A stretch of DNA of 64,000 nt from Paracoccus zhejiangensis (GTDB taxonomy: Bacteria > Pseudomonadota > Alphaproteobacteria > Rhodobacterales > Rhodobacteraceae): NCBI RefSeq assembly GCF_002847445.1, contig NZ_CP025430.1:2728001-2792000 (forward strand), given 5' to 3'. A program made the position numbers and the translations under genes. Position 1 is the stretch's first letter, and every line of letters starts with the position of its first letter. The notes under the pieces are model-generated. The model had not been told where the DNA came from, did no database searches, and saw only the letters and a program-made list of their open reading frames with translations. Below are positions 54,097-63,565 of the stretch, piece after piece.

Positions 54097-55275
54097 ATGA
54101 CCGTTGACGAGATTGCCGCTTCGATGGATGGCCGCCTTGCGACCACCACACCGGGCCGGGACGAGGCCTTCCTGCCCTCGCCCGCCGTCCAGAACCACGC
54201 CTCGTTCCTGGTCGAACTGCCCGATGGCGCGGTGATCTGCACCTGGTTCGGCGGCTCGCTTGAAGGCAAGTCCGACATTTCCATCCGCGCGGCTATCCTT
54301 TTGCCCGGTGCAACCCAATGGGGACCGGTCTCGACGCTCAGCGACGATCCCGATCATTCCGAACAGAACCCGGTGATCTTCCCGGCGCCGGATGGGCAGT
54401 TGTGGCTGTTCCACACCTCGCAGCCCTCGGGCAATCAGGATGAATGCCGGGTGCGCATGGCCCGGCTGACCCGCGAGGGCGACCGGCTCCGGGCCGAGGC
54501 GGGCGCCTATATCGACCTGCCGCGCGGCTGCTTCATCCGGGCGCAATTGCAGGTGCAGAGCAATGGGTCATGGCTGCTGCCGCTGTTCCGCTGTGTCCAG
54601 CGACCGGGGCAGAAATGGACCGGAAGCCACGATGTGGCCGCCGTCGCGATCTCGCCCGATCAGGGGAAAAGCTGGTCCTATCAGGAGGTTCCTGGCTCGG
54701 TCGGCTCGGTCCATATGTGCCCGGTCGATACCGGTGCGCGGCTTTCGGCCTTCTATCGCCGGCGTCAGGCCGATTTCGTCTGCCGCTCGGACAGCCTCGA
54801 TGGCGGGCGCAGTTGGTCGGCCCCGGTAGCGACGGATGTGCCGAACAACAATTCCTCACTGGCGGCGACCCGGCTGGCGTCGGGCCAGGTCGCGCTGATC
54901 TGCAACCCGATCAATGCCGAGATGTCACCCGACCGCCGGGCCTCGCTCTATGACGAGCTGGGCGAAGAGGATGGCCGGCCCGACGCGGACCCGCAGGGCG
55001 GCTGCACCCCGATCTGGGGCGTGCCGCGCGCGCCGGCGGCGCTGTGCCTCTCGACCGATGGCGGGGCCAGTTTTCCCGAACGCTACTTGATCGAGGATGG
55101 CGATGGCGCCTGCCTGTCCAACAACTCGCTGGACGGCAAGAACCACGAACTGTCCTATCCCTGGCTGCTGGAGACGACGGACGGGGCGCTGCATCTGAGC
55201 TATACCTTCCACCGCCGCGCCATCAAGCACGTGCGTCTGGCTCCGGGCTGGCGCGAGCGGCTGACCCGGCTGTGA
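54097..55275 (+). CDS. Sialidase-fold (BNR-repeat) protein, cytoplasmic
   Basis: 392 residues, six-bladed propeller of the sialidase superfamily (BNR_2 type). Asp-box-like repeats include SPDQGKSWSYQEV (~190), SDSLDGGRSWSAP (~230) and STDGGASFPERY (~320); an Arg-Asp-rich N-terminal site includes FLPSPAVQNHASF and FGGSLEGKSD, and HELSYPWLLET lies late. There is no signal peptide, so it would act inside the cell. ggggggatt precedes the ATG. A glycosidase or lyase acting on an imported glycoside is plausible; true sialidase activity is not shown. Confidence 0.8.
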   Translation: MTVDEIAASMDGRLATTTPGRDEAFLPSPAVQNHASFLVELPDGAVICTWFGGSLEGKSDISIRAAILLPGATQWGPVSTLSDDPDHSEQNPVIFPAPDGQLWLFHTSQPSGNQDECRVRMARLTREGDRLRAEAGAYIDLPRGCFIRAQLQVQSNGSWLLPLFRCVQRPGQKWTGSHDVAAVAISPDQGKSWSYQEVPGSVGSVHMCPVDTGARLSAFYRRRQADFVCRSDSLDGGRSWSAPVATDVPNNNSSLAATRLASGQVALICNPINAEMSPDRRASLYDELGEEDGRPDADPQGGCTPIWGVPRAPAALCLSTDGGASFPERYLIEDGDGACLSNNSLDGKNHELSYPWLLETTDGALHLSYTFHRRAIKHVRLAPGWRERLTRL

Positions 55276-55281
55276 AAGGAT

Positions 55282-55312
55282 GGCGCAGGTTGTAAACCGA
55301 TCGACCTGCGCC
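55282..55312. terminator. Stem-loop between convergent sialidase-fold and pdxA2-like genes
   Basis: Arms ggcgcaggt and acctgcgcc (9 bp) surround a 13-nt loop in the 48-bp gap between the convergent stops. No T-run is present. Confidence 0.65.
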
Positions 55313-55323
55313 CTGACCCGCGA

Positions 55324-56304
55324 TCAGGCCGTGGCGCGACGCCCCTGCGCCAGTTTCCCGGCATAATCCAGCGCCGACAGCATGTTCACATGGTTGGCGC
55401 GGCCAGTGCCCGCAATGTCAAAGGCAGTGCCATGATCGACCGAGCTGCGGTCGATGGGCAGACCAAGCGAGACATTCACCGCAGAATCGAAGGCGATCAG
55501 CTTGATCGGGATATGACCCTGATCGTGATATTGCGCCACGACCAGATCGAAGGCGCCGTTATAGGCGCGGTGGAAGACCGTATCCGCCGAGATCGGCCCC
55601 TGCACGTCGATCCCCTCGGCCCGGGCGATCTCGACCCCCGGCCCGGTCTGAAGATCATCCTCACGCCCGAAAAGCCCGTTCTCGCCGCAATGCGGGTTGA
55701 TCCCGGCGACAGCGATCCGGGGGTTCTCGATCCCCATACGACGCAAATGGCGATGACCGGTGCGGATGGTTTCGGCCACGCGCTCGGGCGTGGCGCGGGT
55801 GATGGCGTCCTTCAGCGAGACATGGGTCGAGACATGGATGACGTTCAGCCGCTCGGACGCCAGCAGCATCCACGAGGACTTGCAACCGGTCAGCGCCGCC
55901 AGCATCCCGGTATGGCCGTCATAGTGATGCCCGGCGGCATTCAGCGCCTCCTTGTTGATCGGCGCGGTGACGATGCCCGCCGCCTTGCCGCCGCTGGTCA
56001 GCTCGACCGCGCGCTGGATGTAGCGGAAGGACGCCTCGCCGCAGGCCTCGGACAGGACGCCGAAGCGGCCCGGCAGCCCGTCGACCGGCACATGGATCAC
56101 CTGCAAGGCGCCCGGCTTTGCGCTGTCCGACAGCGCCAGCGTCACGCCGCTGGCGGTAATCGCGCGGTCCAGCGTGTCGCGGTCACCGATGACGGCATAA
56201 CCGCCGCGCGCCTCGGGCGGCAGCGAGGCGATGGCTTTCACGGTCACCTCGGCGCCGACGCCCGAGGGGTCGCCCATGGTGATGACGATGGGTTGGTCGG
56301 TCAT
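55324..56304 (-). CDS. pdxA2: PdxA2-like 4-phospho-acid dehydrogenase
   Basis: 326 residues of the PdxA family. Motifs include [19 protein letters not shown] at the N-terminus, [27 protein letters not shown] (metal and substrate histidines), [13 protein letters not shown] and [13 protein letters not shown]. PdxA2 enzymes linked to DUF1537 kinases oxidise and decarboxylate 4-phospho-D-threonate or erythronate to dihydroxyacetone phosphate. With the kinase at 52228 in the same locus and no other vitamin B6 genes, this catabolic role is favoured over pyridoxal phosphate synthesis. aaagga lies 7 nt before the ATG. Confidence 0.85.
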   Translation of the reverse strand: MTDQPIVITMGDPSGVGAEVTVKAIASLPPEARGGYAVIGDRDTLDRAITASGVTLALSDSAKPGALQVIHVPVDGLPGRFGVLSEACGEASFRYIQRAVELTSGGKAAGIVTAPINKEALNAAGHHYDGHTGMLAALTGCKSSWMLLASERLNVIHVSTHVSLKDAITRATPERVAETIRTGHRHLRRMGIENPRIAVAGINPHCGENGLFGREDDLQTGPGVEIARAEGIDVQGPISADTVFHRAYNGAFDLVVAQYHDQGHIPIKLIAFDSAVNVSLGLPIDRSSVDHGTAFDIAGTGRANHVNMLSALDYAGKLAQGRRATA

Positions 56305-56341
56305 GGGGCGTCCTTTCGGTGGGAGGAATCGGGGCGGGGGG

Positions 56342-57235
56342 TCATGCCGTCAACTCGTATTTACGCAGAATTTCGCGGATGGCGGCGTCCTGCGCGGGAT
56401 CGGGCAGCAGCGCTGGCTGGCGCGAGAGACCGACCGAGGGGTCCATCTGGTAGAGCGCCCGCTTGACCAGCGCCGGCGGGAAGCCAAGCGCGTAAAGATC
56501 CTTGCGCAGCCCGGCAAAGACCGTCTGTGCCGCCTCGGCCCCGGCATCGTCGCCGGCGTTGAAGCTGGCGATGATCTGGGCCAGCACCTGCGGCGCGACA
56601 TTGCCCAGACCCGAGATCACCCCGGCGCAGCCCTGCTGCAAGCCCCAGTGGACCAGATGGTCGGGGGCGCAATAGACCTCGAAATTGCCTTCGTCGCGGG
56701 CGACATCCAGATAATCCATCACCGTCTCGGTCGAGCCGCCGGAATCCTTGATCCCGGCAATGTTCGGGTGGCGGGCCAGCACGCGCGCAGTATCAGGCTC
56801 GATATGGTTCTGGGTGCGCGCGGGAATGTCATAGAGATAGACGGGAGTCGTCACCGCATCGGCGACGGTGGTGAAATGGCGAATCAGCCCGTCCTGCGTG
56901 CATGCGATGAAATAGGGGGTGATGACGGCGATGCCCTCGACCCCCATGCGGTCGACAGCGCGCGCGAGTTGCAGCGTTTCGAAGGTTGCCGGGCAGCCGG
57001 CATTGACGATCACCTTCACCCGCCCCGCCACCTCGTCCATCACCGCCTCCAGCAGGTCGATCTTCTCGCCCTGCGTCAGCGCGGTGAAATCGCCATTGGT
57101 GCCGCAGCACATGATGTTGTTGCCGGCCGCGACCTGACGGCGCACCTGCGCGCGCGTGGCCTCGAGGTTCAGCGTCTCGTCCTCGTTGAAACAGGTGACA
57201 AGCGCGACATAGGCCGAACGGGGGGATTGGGTCAT
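56342..57235 (-). CDS. DHDPS/N-acetylneuraminate-lyase family enzyme
   Basis: 297 residues. The Schiff-base lysine is Lys163 ([12 protein letters not shown]), the tyrosine is Tyr135 ([13 protein letters not shown]), and the substrate-carboxylate motif [12 protein letters not shown] replaces the usual GTTGE. It is a class I aldolase or dehydratase for a 2-oxo acid. It is transcribed ahead of the pdxA2-like gene. Together with the sialidase-fold protein it could suggest nonulosonic-acid breakdown, but no kinase or epimerase of that route is present, so the substrate is open. Confidence 0.83.
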   Translation of the reverse strand: MTQSPRSAYVALVTCFNEDETLNLEATRAQVRRQVAAGNNIMCCGTNGDFTALTQGEKIDLLEAVMDEVAGRVKVIVNAGCPATFETLQLARAVDRMGVEGIAVITPYFIACTQDGLIRHFTTVADAVTTPVYLYDIPARTQNHIEPDTARVLARHPNIAGIKDSGGSTETVMDYLDVARDEGNFEVYCAPDHLVHWGLQQGCAGVISGLGNVAPQVLAQIIASFNAGDDAGAEAAQTVFAGLRKDLYALGFPPALVKRALYQMDPSVGLSRQPALLPDPAQDAAIREILRKYELTA

Positions 57236-57571
57236 GGGTCACCTCGCAAGGGGCCGATTCTGCCGGGGCGATTCCCCGGGGCTACAAGCCTTGGCGGGAA
57301 ACTGGCGTGAATATGATAAGTTGTCAATGTATTTTGCCAAATTGTTGGCAAGATATGCGCCCGAAAGCCCAACCTCCGCGGCGACAATTCAGCAGACCTC
57401 GCGCCAGTAACATAGATTTTGTCATAAAATGCTTATTTCGAGCAACGAAACGCGGTCAGACCGGGGACAGAACCATCCGGACCCGCCATCAAACATACTT
57501 GTTGACAACTTTTCGCAACCTGCGCATTCTGCACCCCATCTAGCGCGGCGACAATCGACCGGAGTGACAAG
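57236..57571. promoter_or_regulatory. Divergent control region with TTGTCA motifs and two palindromes
   Basis: 336 bp between the DHDPS-family gene and the iron alcohol dehydrogenase, again A+T-richer than the flanks. It holds TTGCCAA-ATTG-TTGGCAA at 57334-57351, TTGTTGACAA at 57499-57508 (the TTGTnnACAA pattern of GntR/FCD operators), TTGTCA at 57321 and 57419, and an inverted pair aagttgtcaa (57318-57327) / ttgacaactt (57502-57511). GntR control of both directions is inferred. Confidence 0.65.
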
Positions 57572-58690
57572 ATGCCCCTGCTTTCAGACCCGATAGAACT
57601 GCTGCGCCCGCCGGTCCTGCGCTTTGGCGTGGGCACGATCGACACTCTGGCCGCTTGGGTCGAGGAACGGGGTTATGGCCGCCCGGTGGTGATCGCCGAT
57701 CCGGTGAACGCGGCGCGGCTGGCGGTGCTGGGGCTCGGCACGCCGGCCTGCTTTGGCACCGTGGTGCCCGAGCCTGACATCACCAACCTGATGGCCGCCG
57801 TGGCGGCGGCCGAAGGCGCCGATTGCGTCATCGGCTTTGGCGGCGGCTCGGCGATGGATCTCGCCAAGATGGTGGCAGTGATGGCCGGCCACGACCTGAG
57901 GCTGGCCGATATTTCCGGCCCGAACCGCGCGCCCGCACGCCGCGTCGGGCTGGTGCAGATCCCGACCACTGCCGGCACCGGCTCGGAAGTTGGCACCCGC
58001 GCGCTGATCACCGATCCGGCCACGCAGGCCAAGGTCGCCACCGAAAGCCGGCACATGCTGGCCGATCTGGCGATCATCGACCCGGCCCTGACCTATTCCG
58101 TGCCGCCCTTTGTCACCGCCGCCACCGGCGTCGATGCCATGGCCCATTGCGTCGAGGCCTTCACCTCGAAGCGCAGCCATCCGATCATCGATGCCTATGC
58201 CCTGCAAGGGATCGAGCTGGTCGGGAAATACCTGCGCCGCGCGGTCGAGGACGGCACGGATGCCGAGGCGCGGGCCGGGCTATCGCTGGCGGCGCTTTAT
58301 GGCGGGGTTTGCCTTGGCCCGGTCAACACCACCGCCGGCCATGCCGTCGCCTATCCGCTGGGGACGCGCCACCACCTTGCGCATGGCATCGCCAATGCGC
58401 TGATCTTCCCGCATGTTCTGGCCGCCAATGCCCCGGCGACGGTGGAAAAGACAGAGGCCATCTGCCGCGCCCTGGGTTTCGCCCCCGGCGGCTCGCAGGA
58501 TGTGCTGGCCGGAGCGCGGGATTTCTGCGAGGCGCTTGGACTCGACATGCGCCTTGGCGCCCATCGCGTGCCCGAGGATGACCTGCCCAACATGGCGCGC
58601 GATGCCCATGCCATCCGGCGATTGCTGGACTGGAATCCGGTCGATCTGTCGGTCGGCGAGATCGAAGGCATCTACCGCGCCGCCTATTGA
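57572..58690 (+). CDS. Iron-containing alcohol dehydrogenase
   Basis: 372 residues, group III (Fe-ADH). Cofactor motif VIGFGGGSAMDLAKMVAV, IPTTAGTGSEVGTRALI, metal site DAMAHCVEAFTSKRSHPI and NTTAGHAVAYPLGTRHHLAHG with the conserved histidines. It interconverts an alcohol and an aldehyde or ketone. It is divergent from the DHDPS/pdxA2 pair and shares their control region, so it may handle an aldehyde released in that pathway. Confidence 0.9.
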   Translation: MPLLSDPIELLRPPVLRFGVGTIDTLAAWVEERGYGRPVVIADPVNAARLAVLGLGTPACFGTVVPEPDITNLMAAVAAAEGADCVIGFGGGSAMDLAKMVAVMAGHDLRLADISGPNRAPARRVGLVQIPTTAGTGSEVGTRALITDPATQAKVATESRHMLADLAIIDPALTYSVPPFVTAATGVDAMAHCVEAFTSKRSHPIIDAYALQGIELVGKYLRRAVEDGTDAEARAGLSLAALYGGVCLGPVNTTAGHAVAYPLGTRHHLAHGIANALIFPHVLAANAPATVEKTEAICRALGFAPGGSQDVLAGARDFCEALGLDMRLGAHRVPEDDLPNMARDAHAIRRLLDWNPVDLSVGEIEGIYRAAY

Positions 58691-58693
58691 GGC

Positions 58694-59707
58694 CTAAAGC
58701 CCCTCGCCCATGCTCGAGGCGCGCGGCACCAGATGCACTGGCTCGCGTCGCTCGGCCGCGGGCTTCTTGCCCTCGACCAGCCAGTCCAGCAGCGTCGCGG
58801 CGGTTTTCTGGCCAAAGCTGGTGATGTCGCAACTGACGGAACTCAGCCCCGGCCAGACCTGTGCGCTTTCCTCGATATCGTCAAAGCCAGTCAGACGGAA
58901 ATCACGGCCCGGCATGACCCCCGCGCGCGACAGCCGCGCCATCATCCCCAGCGCCACCAGATCGTTGAAGCAGATCGCCGCATCCACATCAGGGTGATCC
59001 CTCATCAGCTGCTCGGCCAGATCAGCCCCGACCTGCCGCGAGGGGCGGCCATGAAGAACCAGCGGCTCGGCCCCGATCCGCGCCATCTCGTCCAGATAGC
59101 CCTGCATCCGCTCCGCCGTGATCGCCCGCCCCTGCAAGCCGCCGACAAAGGCGATGCGCCTTGCCCCCGCCTCGACCAGGTGCCGCGCCGCCTGCCTGCC
59201 GCCATCAACATAATCGAAGGAGGAGAAGGGAAAGTCCTCGGTCAGCGGGCTGACCTGCCGCAGCACCTGCAGCGTCGGCACCTGCGCACGGGCGATCTGC
59301 TCGAAGGTCGCGGTCACCTCGCCATAGCTGGGCGAAATGACCAGCGCCGAAACGCCATGCTCGATCATCGAGGTAATGATCTCGGCCTGCATCGCCGGGT
59401 CCTCGCCCGAGTTCGAGATCACCGTGGCATAGCCGCGCGCGAACAGCGCCATCTGGAACGAGGCCGCGAATTCGGTGAAGAAGGGGTTCCGCAGATCGTT
59501 GATGACCAGCCCCACCAGCCCAGTGGAACTGGAGCGCAGGTTCGCCGCCGCCCGGTTATAGACGTAACCCACCGCCTCCATCGACCGCCGGACCAGCGCG
59601 GCGGTTTCCGGCTTGATCTGCGGGCTGTTCTTCAGGACCAGCGAGACCGTCGATTTCGACAGGCCGGCATGGGCGGCAACGTCCAGAATGGTCGGGCGGC
59701 GGGGCAT
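58694..59707 (-). CDS. LacI-family transcriptional regulator
   Basis: 337 residues. HTH at residues 4-24 (TILDVAAHAGLSKSTVSLVL), then a GalR-like effector domain (LVGLVINDLRNPFFTEFAAS, GARRIAFVGGLQGRAITAER, FRLTGFDDIEESAQVWPG). It is the last gene of the GMC-DUF993 operon, starting directly after the DUF993 stop, and should regulate it; the operator would be beyond the right edge of the window. Confidence 0.92.
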   Translation of the reverse strand: MPRRPTILDVAAHAGLSKSTVSLVLKNSPQIKPETAALVRRSMEAVGYVYNRAAANLRSSSTGLVGLVINDLRNPFFTEFAASFQMALFARGYATVISNSGEDPAMQAEIITSMIEHGVSALVISPSYGEVTATFEQIARAQVPTLQVLRQVSPLTEDFPFSSFDYVDGGRQAARHLVEAGARRIAFVGGLQGRAITAERMQGYLDEMARIGAEPLVLHGRPSRQVGADLAEQLMRDHPDVDAAICFNDLVALGMMARLSRAGVMPGRDFRLTGFDDIEESAQVWPGLSSVSCDITSFGQKTAATLLDWLVEGKKPAAERREPVHLVPRASSMGEGL

Positions 59708-60874
59708 TCAGCCGATCCCGTGCAGCGCGAGCAGCAGCCGCATCCGCTCCTCCGCGAGATCGGGGCGCGACAGCACCCGGGCCTGATCGGCCAGCCGGTA
59801 GACCTCGGCATAATGGCTGATCTCGCGCGAGGACTGGAAGCCTGCGGGCATGATGAAATGCGACTGCGCGCCATTCAGCCAGGCAAGGAAGGCGATGCCG
59901 GCCTTGTAGAACTGGGTCGGCGCCTTGAAGATCTCGCGCGACAGCGGCACGGTCGGGGCGAAAAGCGCGTGATAGGTGGCTGTGTCGCCCTGCGCCAATG
60001 CCTCCAGCGCCTGCGCCGCGGCGGGGGCGATGGCGGCGAAGGCGCCCAGCAGGGCATGGGAATAATACGTCCCGTCGCCCTCGATCAGCGCGGCATAGTT
60101 GAAATCATCGCCGGTATAGAGCCGGACGCCCTCGGGCAGGCGGGCGCGGAAGGCCTCTTCATGCGCCTGATCCAAGAGCGAGATCTTGATGCCATCGACC
60201 TTGGCCCTGTTCGCATTGATGATCGCCAGCACCGCATCCGAGGCCGCGTCGACATCACTTCCGCCCCAATAGCCTTTCAGCGCCAGGTCGAACATGTCGC
60301 CCAGCCAGTGCAGCACCACCGGGTCCTTCGCCTGCGACAACAGCCGGTCATAGACCCGCGCATAGGTCTCGGGTCCGGCCCCGATGGCCGGCAGGGCGCG
60401 GGTCGCCATCAGGATCACCTGCCCTCCCGCCGCCTCGATCGCCTCCATCTGCGTCTCATAGGCGGCGATGATCGCGGCCTCGTCGGGCAGTTCGGCCAGG
60501 GTCTTGTGATCGGTCCCGGCGCCGCAGGCCACGCGCGGCTTCAGGGGATGCGCCTTGGCCTCGACCATGCTGCGCTCGATCAGCTCCTTGGCGGTCAGCC
60601 AGTCGACGCCCATGCCGCGCTGCGCCGTGTCCATCGCCTCGGCCAGTCCCAGCCCCTGATCCCAGAGCCAGTGGCGAAAGCGCAGGGTATTCTCCCAGTC
60701 CACCGCCGGGCGACCAACCCACGGATCGCGCTCGGCCAGGGGATCGCTGACCACGTGGGCAGCGGCGAAGGCGGTGCGGGTCAGGGGCACACGCGGCGCA
60801 CCCGGCACCAGCGGATCGCCCTGCAGGGCATAGGCTTCCAGCTTTCCGTCATAGGTGGGCAGGTTCAGCGCCAT
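59708..60874 (-). CDS. DUF993-family (dihydrodipicolinate-synthase-related) protein
   Basis: 388 residues from the ATG at 60874, which has aggag 8 nt upstream and overlaps the Dabb stop (TGATG). The TIM-barrel-like DUF993 family is recognised by DWENTLRFRHWLWDQGLGLAE, ARHLV-type helices, LIERSMVEAKAHPLKPRVAC and VDGIKISLLDQAHEEAFRAR, where Lys is the likely Schiff-base residue, and by YTGDDFNYAALIEGDG. It is probably an aldolase or dehydratase of an oxidised sugar; no member's reaction is known to me. Confidence 0.8.
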   Translation of the reverse strand: MALNLPTYDGKLEAYALQGDPLVPGAPRVPLTRTAFAAAHVVSDPLAERDPWVGRPAVDWENTLRFRHWLWDQGLGLAEAMDTAQRGMGVDWLTAKELIERSMVEAKAHPLKPRVACGAGTDHKTLAELPDEAAIIAAYETQMEAIEAAGGQVILMATRALPAIGAGPETYARVYDRLLSQAKDPVVLHWLGDMFDLALKGYWGGSDVDAASDAVLAIINANRAKVDGIKISLLDQAHEEAFRARLPEGVRLYTGDDFNYAALIEGDGTYYSHALLGAFAAIAPAAAQALEALAQGDTATYHALFAPTVPLSREIFKAPTQFYKAGIAFLAWLNGAQSHFIMPAGFQSSREISHYAEVYRLADQARVLSRPDLAEERMRLLLALHGIG

Positions 60875-61206
60875 CACGAAGCTCCTTCCACAGGCCCATC
60901 GACGGGCAGGTCAAAGACAAGGATGCCGTCCACGCCGCCATCCGCTGCGGCAACGATGGCATCGCCCACGCGGCGATGCTCGGCATGTTCCTGATAGGCG
61001 GCCAGCGTCTCCCAGCTTTCGAAATCGACGGTGAAGCCGTGCATATAGCCTCGCTCCAGCATTTCCGGGCTTTCGCTGCGCCCGGCGCGGAAGGGCCCCA
61101 TGCCGGGCAGCAGCGCGCGGATGCCCTCGAGATCGGCATGGATCTGGGCGATCTGGGCCTCGGTGGTCTCCGGGCGATAGCGGACAAGGACGATATGGCG
61201 GATCAT
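60874..61206 (-). CDS. Dabb (stress-responsive A/B barrel) domain protein
   Basis: 110 residues, a single dimeric alpha/beta-barrel domain: IRHIVLVRYRPETTEAQIAQ, then HGFTVDFESWETLAAYQEHA, and the end ILVFDLPV. Such small proteins often act in sugar or polyketide catabolic operons as isomerases or cyclases. It starts 2 bp after the GMC oxidoreductase stop and is coupled to the DUF993 gene. Confidence 0.85.
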   Translation of the reverse strand: MIRHIVLVRYRPETTEAQIAQIHADLEGIRALLPGMGPFRAGRSESPEMLERGYMHGFTVDFESWETLAAYQEHAEHRRVGDAIVAAADGGVDGILVFDLPVDGPVEGAS

Positions 61207-61207
61207 T

Positions 61208-62803
61208 TTACACTCCGTTGTCGGCGCGGATCATGTCGGCGGCTTTCTCGGCGATCATGATGGTGGGCGCATTGGTATTCGACGAGACCAGCCGCGGCAT
61301 CACCGAGGCATCGACGACGCGCAACCCCTCGATCCCGCGGAAGCGCAGGCGGGTATCGACGACGGCAGCCTCGTCACTGCCCATGCGGCAGGTGCCGGCG
61401 GGGTGATGGTCGGTCTTGGAATTCTGGCAGGCATAGCGGATGTAATCCTCGTCCGTCCGCACCTCGGGTCCGGGCAGGACCTCGCGCGTGACCATGCCCT
61501 TCAGCGCCGGCTGGCGCATGATCTCCTGCGCCAGTTTCAGCCCCTTGATCGACATCTCGCGGTCATGCGGATCGGCCCAGTAATTCGGGTCGATCAGCGG
61601 CGCGGCCATGGGATCGGCGCTGCCAAGCCGCACCGTCCCGCGCGAGCGGGGTCGCAGATAGGCCGAGTTCAGCGTGACCCCGCCGTTGGGCATGGCAGCA
61701 ACCCCGGCCTCGATCCCCGAGCCAAGGCCCAGATGGAACTGGATATCGGGCGACCGCGCGCCGTCTTCCGCATACCAGAAGCCGCCGGTTTCAAACAGGC
61801 TCGAGGCCACCGGCCCTTTGCGGGTCATGAGATATTGCAGCCCCGCCACCGCCGACCACCAGGGCTTCGCATAGCGGTCATAGGTGTAAGGCCCGCTGCA
61901 TTCGGCGATCACGAACAGGTCCAGATGGTCCTGCAGGTCCGAGCCGACGCCGGGCTGATCCAGCACCACCGGCACGCCCACCGATTGCAGGTGATCCGCC
62001 GGGCCAATGCCCGACAGCATCAGCAGGCGCGGCGAGCCGATGGCGCCCGAGGAGAGGATCACCTCGGCCTCGGCGCGCAGGGTCTCGGGGCCGGATTGAC
62101 CCAGCAGTTCCACCCCCACGGCGCGGCCCTGTTCGGTGACGATCCGCGTCACCTGCTCGCCCGAGCGCACGGTCAGGTTCGTCCGGCCCCGCGCCGGGTC
62201 CAGAAATGCCTTGGAGGTCGAAGAGCGCCGGGCATGGCGCTGGGTCAGCTGATAGTAACCCACGCCATCCTGCGTCTCGCCGGTCATGTCGGCGTTGAAG
62301 GGAATGCCAAGCTCGCCCGCCGCCCGGAAATAGGCCTCGCAAATGGGCAAAGGTGCGGCGGGTTTCGACACGCCAAGCGGACCGCCCTGCCCGTGATAGC
62401 GGTCATTATAGGTGTCATTGTTCTCGGATTTGCGGAAATAGGGCAGCACATCCTCGTAGGACCAGCCGTCGCAGCCCAGTTGCCGCCATTCGTCATAATC
62501 CTGCGCATTGCCGCGGGTATAGATCTGGGCGTTGATCGAGGAGCCGCCGCCCAGCACCTTCGCCTGCGTAAAGCGGATGACCATGTCGTTCATGTGGCGC
62601 TGTGGGACGGTGTTCCAGCCCCAGCTGCCGATGCCCTTGGTCATCTTCGCAAACCCCGCCGGCATGGCGAAGAACGGGTGCCAGTCGCGCCCGCCCGCCT
62701 CCAGCAGCAGCACCCGCAGGTTCGGGTTCTCGCTCAGCCGCGCGGCCAGCACGCAACCCGCGCTGCCACCGCCGACAATGATGAAATCATAGGCCTCTGC
62801 CAT
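61208..62803 (-). CDS. GMC-family FAD-dependent oxidoreductase (choline-dehydrogenase type)
   Basis: 531 residues. FAD-binding DFIIVGGGSAGCVLAARL, the first GMC signature in FTQAKVLGGGSSINAQIYTRG, the second in GAIGSPRLLMLSGIGP and a C-terminal active site with HHPAGTCRMGSDEAAVVD (catalytic His) and VSSNTNAPTIMIAEKAADM. Oxidises an alcohol group; BetA/AlkJ relatives act at the membrane with quinone. No signal peptide is seen. Confidence 0.92.
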   Translation of the reverse strand: MAEAYDFIIVGGGSAGCVLAARLSENPNLRVLLLEAGGRDWHPFFAMPAGFAKMTKGIGSWGWNTVPQRHMNDMVIRFTQAKVLGGGSSINAQIYTRGNAQDYDEWRQLGCDGWSYEDVLPYFRKSENNDTYNDRYHGQGGPLGVSKPAAPLPICEAYFRAAGELGIPFNADMTGETQDGVGYYQLTQRHARRSSTSKAFLDPARGRTNLTVRSGEQVTRIVTEQGRAVGVELLGQSGPETLRAEAEVILSSGAIGSPRLLMLSGIGPADHLQSVGVPVVLDQPGVGSDLQDHLDLFVIAECSGPYTYDRYAKPWWSAVAGLQYLMTRKGPVASSLFETGGFWYAEDGARSPDIQFHLGLGSGIEAGVAAMPNGGVTLNSAYLRPRSRGTVRLGSADPMAAPLIDPNYWADPHDREMSIKGLKLAQEIMRQPALKGMVTREVLPGPEVRTDEDYIRYACQNSKTDHHPAGTCRMGSDEAAVVDTRLRFRGIEGLRVVDASVMPRLVSSNTNAPTIMIAEKAADMIRADNGV

Positions 62804-62806
62804 CTG

Positions 62807-63565
62807 TCACAACCTTGGAATGGAAAGCCCGCCATCGACGGGGATCACGGCACCGGTGGCGAAACCCATGCGGCCTTCGGCCAGCGGCACCACAGCCTCG
62901 GCAATGTCCGAAGGCTGACCCCAGCGCGCGGCGGGAACCAGACCGCCCTCGATCCGGGCGGTGTATTTATCGGCGACGCCCGCCGTCATCGGCGTTTCGA
63001 TGATGCCGGGGCGGATGTCGAAGACGCCGATGCCGGCCGGCGCCAGCCGCACGGCAAAAAGCTGCGCCATCATCGCGGCGGCGGATTTCGAGATGCAATA
63101 TTCTGCCCGCTCGATCGACACCATCGCCGCGCTGACCGAGGTGACGAAGATGATCGAGCGATAATCCGACCCGTCCAGCGCCAGCATTCGCCGCGCCACG
63201 GCCTGCGCCAGAAAGAAGGCGCCGCGCAGGTTGATGTCGGTGGCGAAGTCGAAATTCTCGGGCGTCAGGTCCAGCATGTCGCCGCGGATGCGGGCGGGAA
63301 CACCGGCATTGGAGATGAGCGTGGTCACCGGCCCGGCCTCGGCCTCGATCCGCTCGAGAAGCGCCGGGACCGCCGCGACCTCGGCCAGATCGTGGCGGAG
63401 ATAGCGGGCCTTGCGACCAAGCCGGGTCAGCGCCGCCAGTACCGTGGCGTCATCCTCGGGCAGTTGCGCGGCCAGAACCGGAGTAAAGCCGGCGCCGGCC
63501 AGCGCCTCGGCAATCCCGAGCCCGATGCCCTGCTGGCCGCCGGTGATCAGCGCGATGCGGCTCAT
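62807..63565 (-). CDS. Short-chain dehydrogenase/reductase
   Basis: 252 residues. IALITGGQQGIGLGIAEAL, LISNAGVPAR, IFVTSVSAAM with YCISKSAAAMM as the catalytic Ser/Tyr-Lys set, and GAVIPVDGGLSI at the end. It resembles 3-ketoacyl-ACP-reductase-like sugar dehydrogenases that often sit with GMC enzymes. The start overlaps the stop of the upstream GMC gene (ATGA). Confidence 0.9.
   Translation of the reverse strand: MSRIALITGGQQGIGLGIAEALAGAGFTPVLAAQLPEDDATVLAALTRLGRKARYLRHDLAEVAAVPALLERIEAEAGPVTTLISNAGVPARIRGDMLDLTPENFDFATDINLRGAFFLAQAVARRMLALDGSDYRSIIFVTSVSAAMVSIERAEYCISKSAAAMMAQLFAVRLAPAGIGVFDIRPGIIETPMTAGVADKYTARIEGGLVPAARWGQPSDIAEAVVPLAEGRMGFATGAVIPVDGGLSIPRL

Noticed and set aside
55324..56304. 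pdxA of vitamin B6 synthesis
   Set aside because: The link to a DUF1537 kinase and dehydrogenases favours the PdxA2 catabolic role; no pdxJ or ksgA neighbour is present.
54097..57235. Classical sialic-acid (nan) catabolic operon
   Set aside because: A sialidase-fold and a NanA-like protein are present, but nanK, nanE and a sialic-acid transporter are absent, and the sialidase-fold protein lacks a signal peptide.
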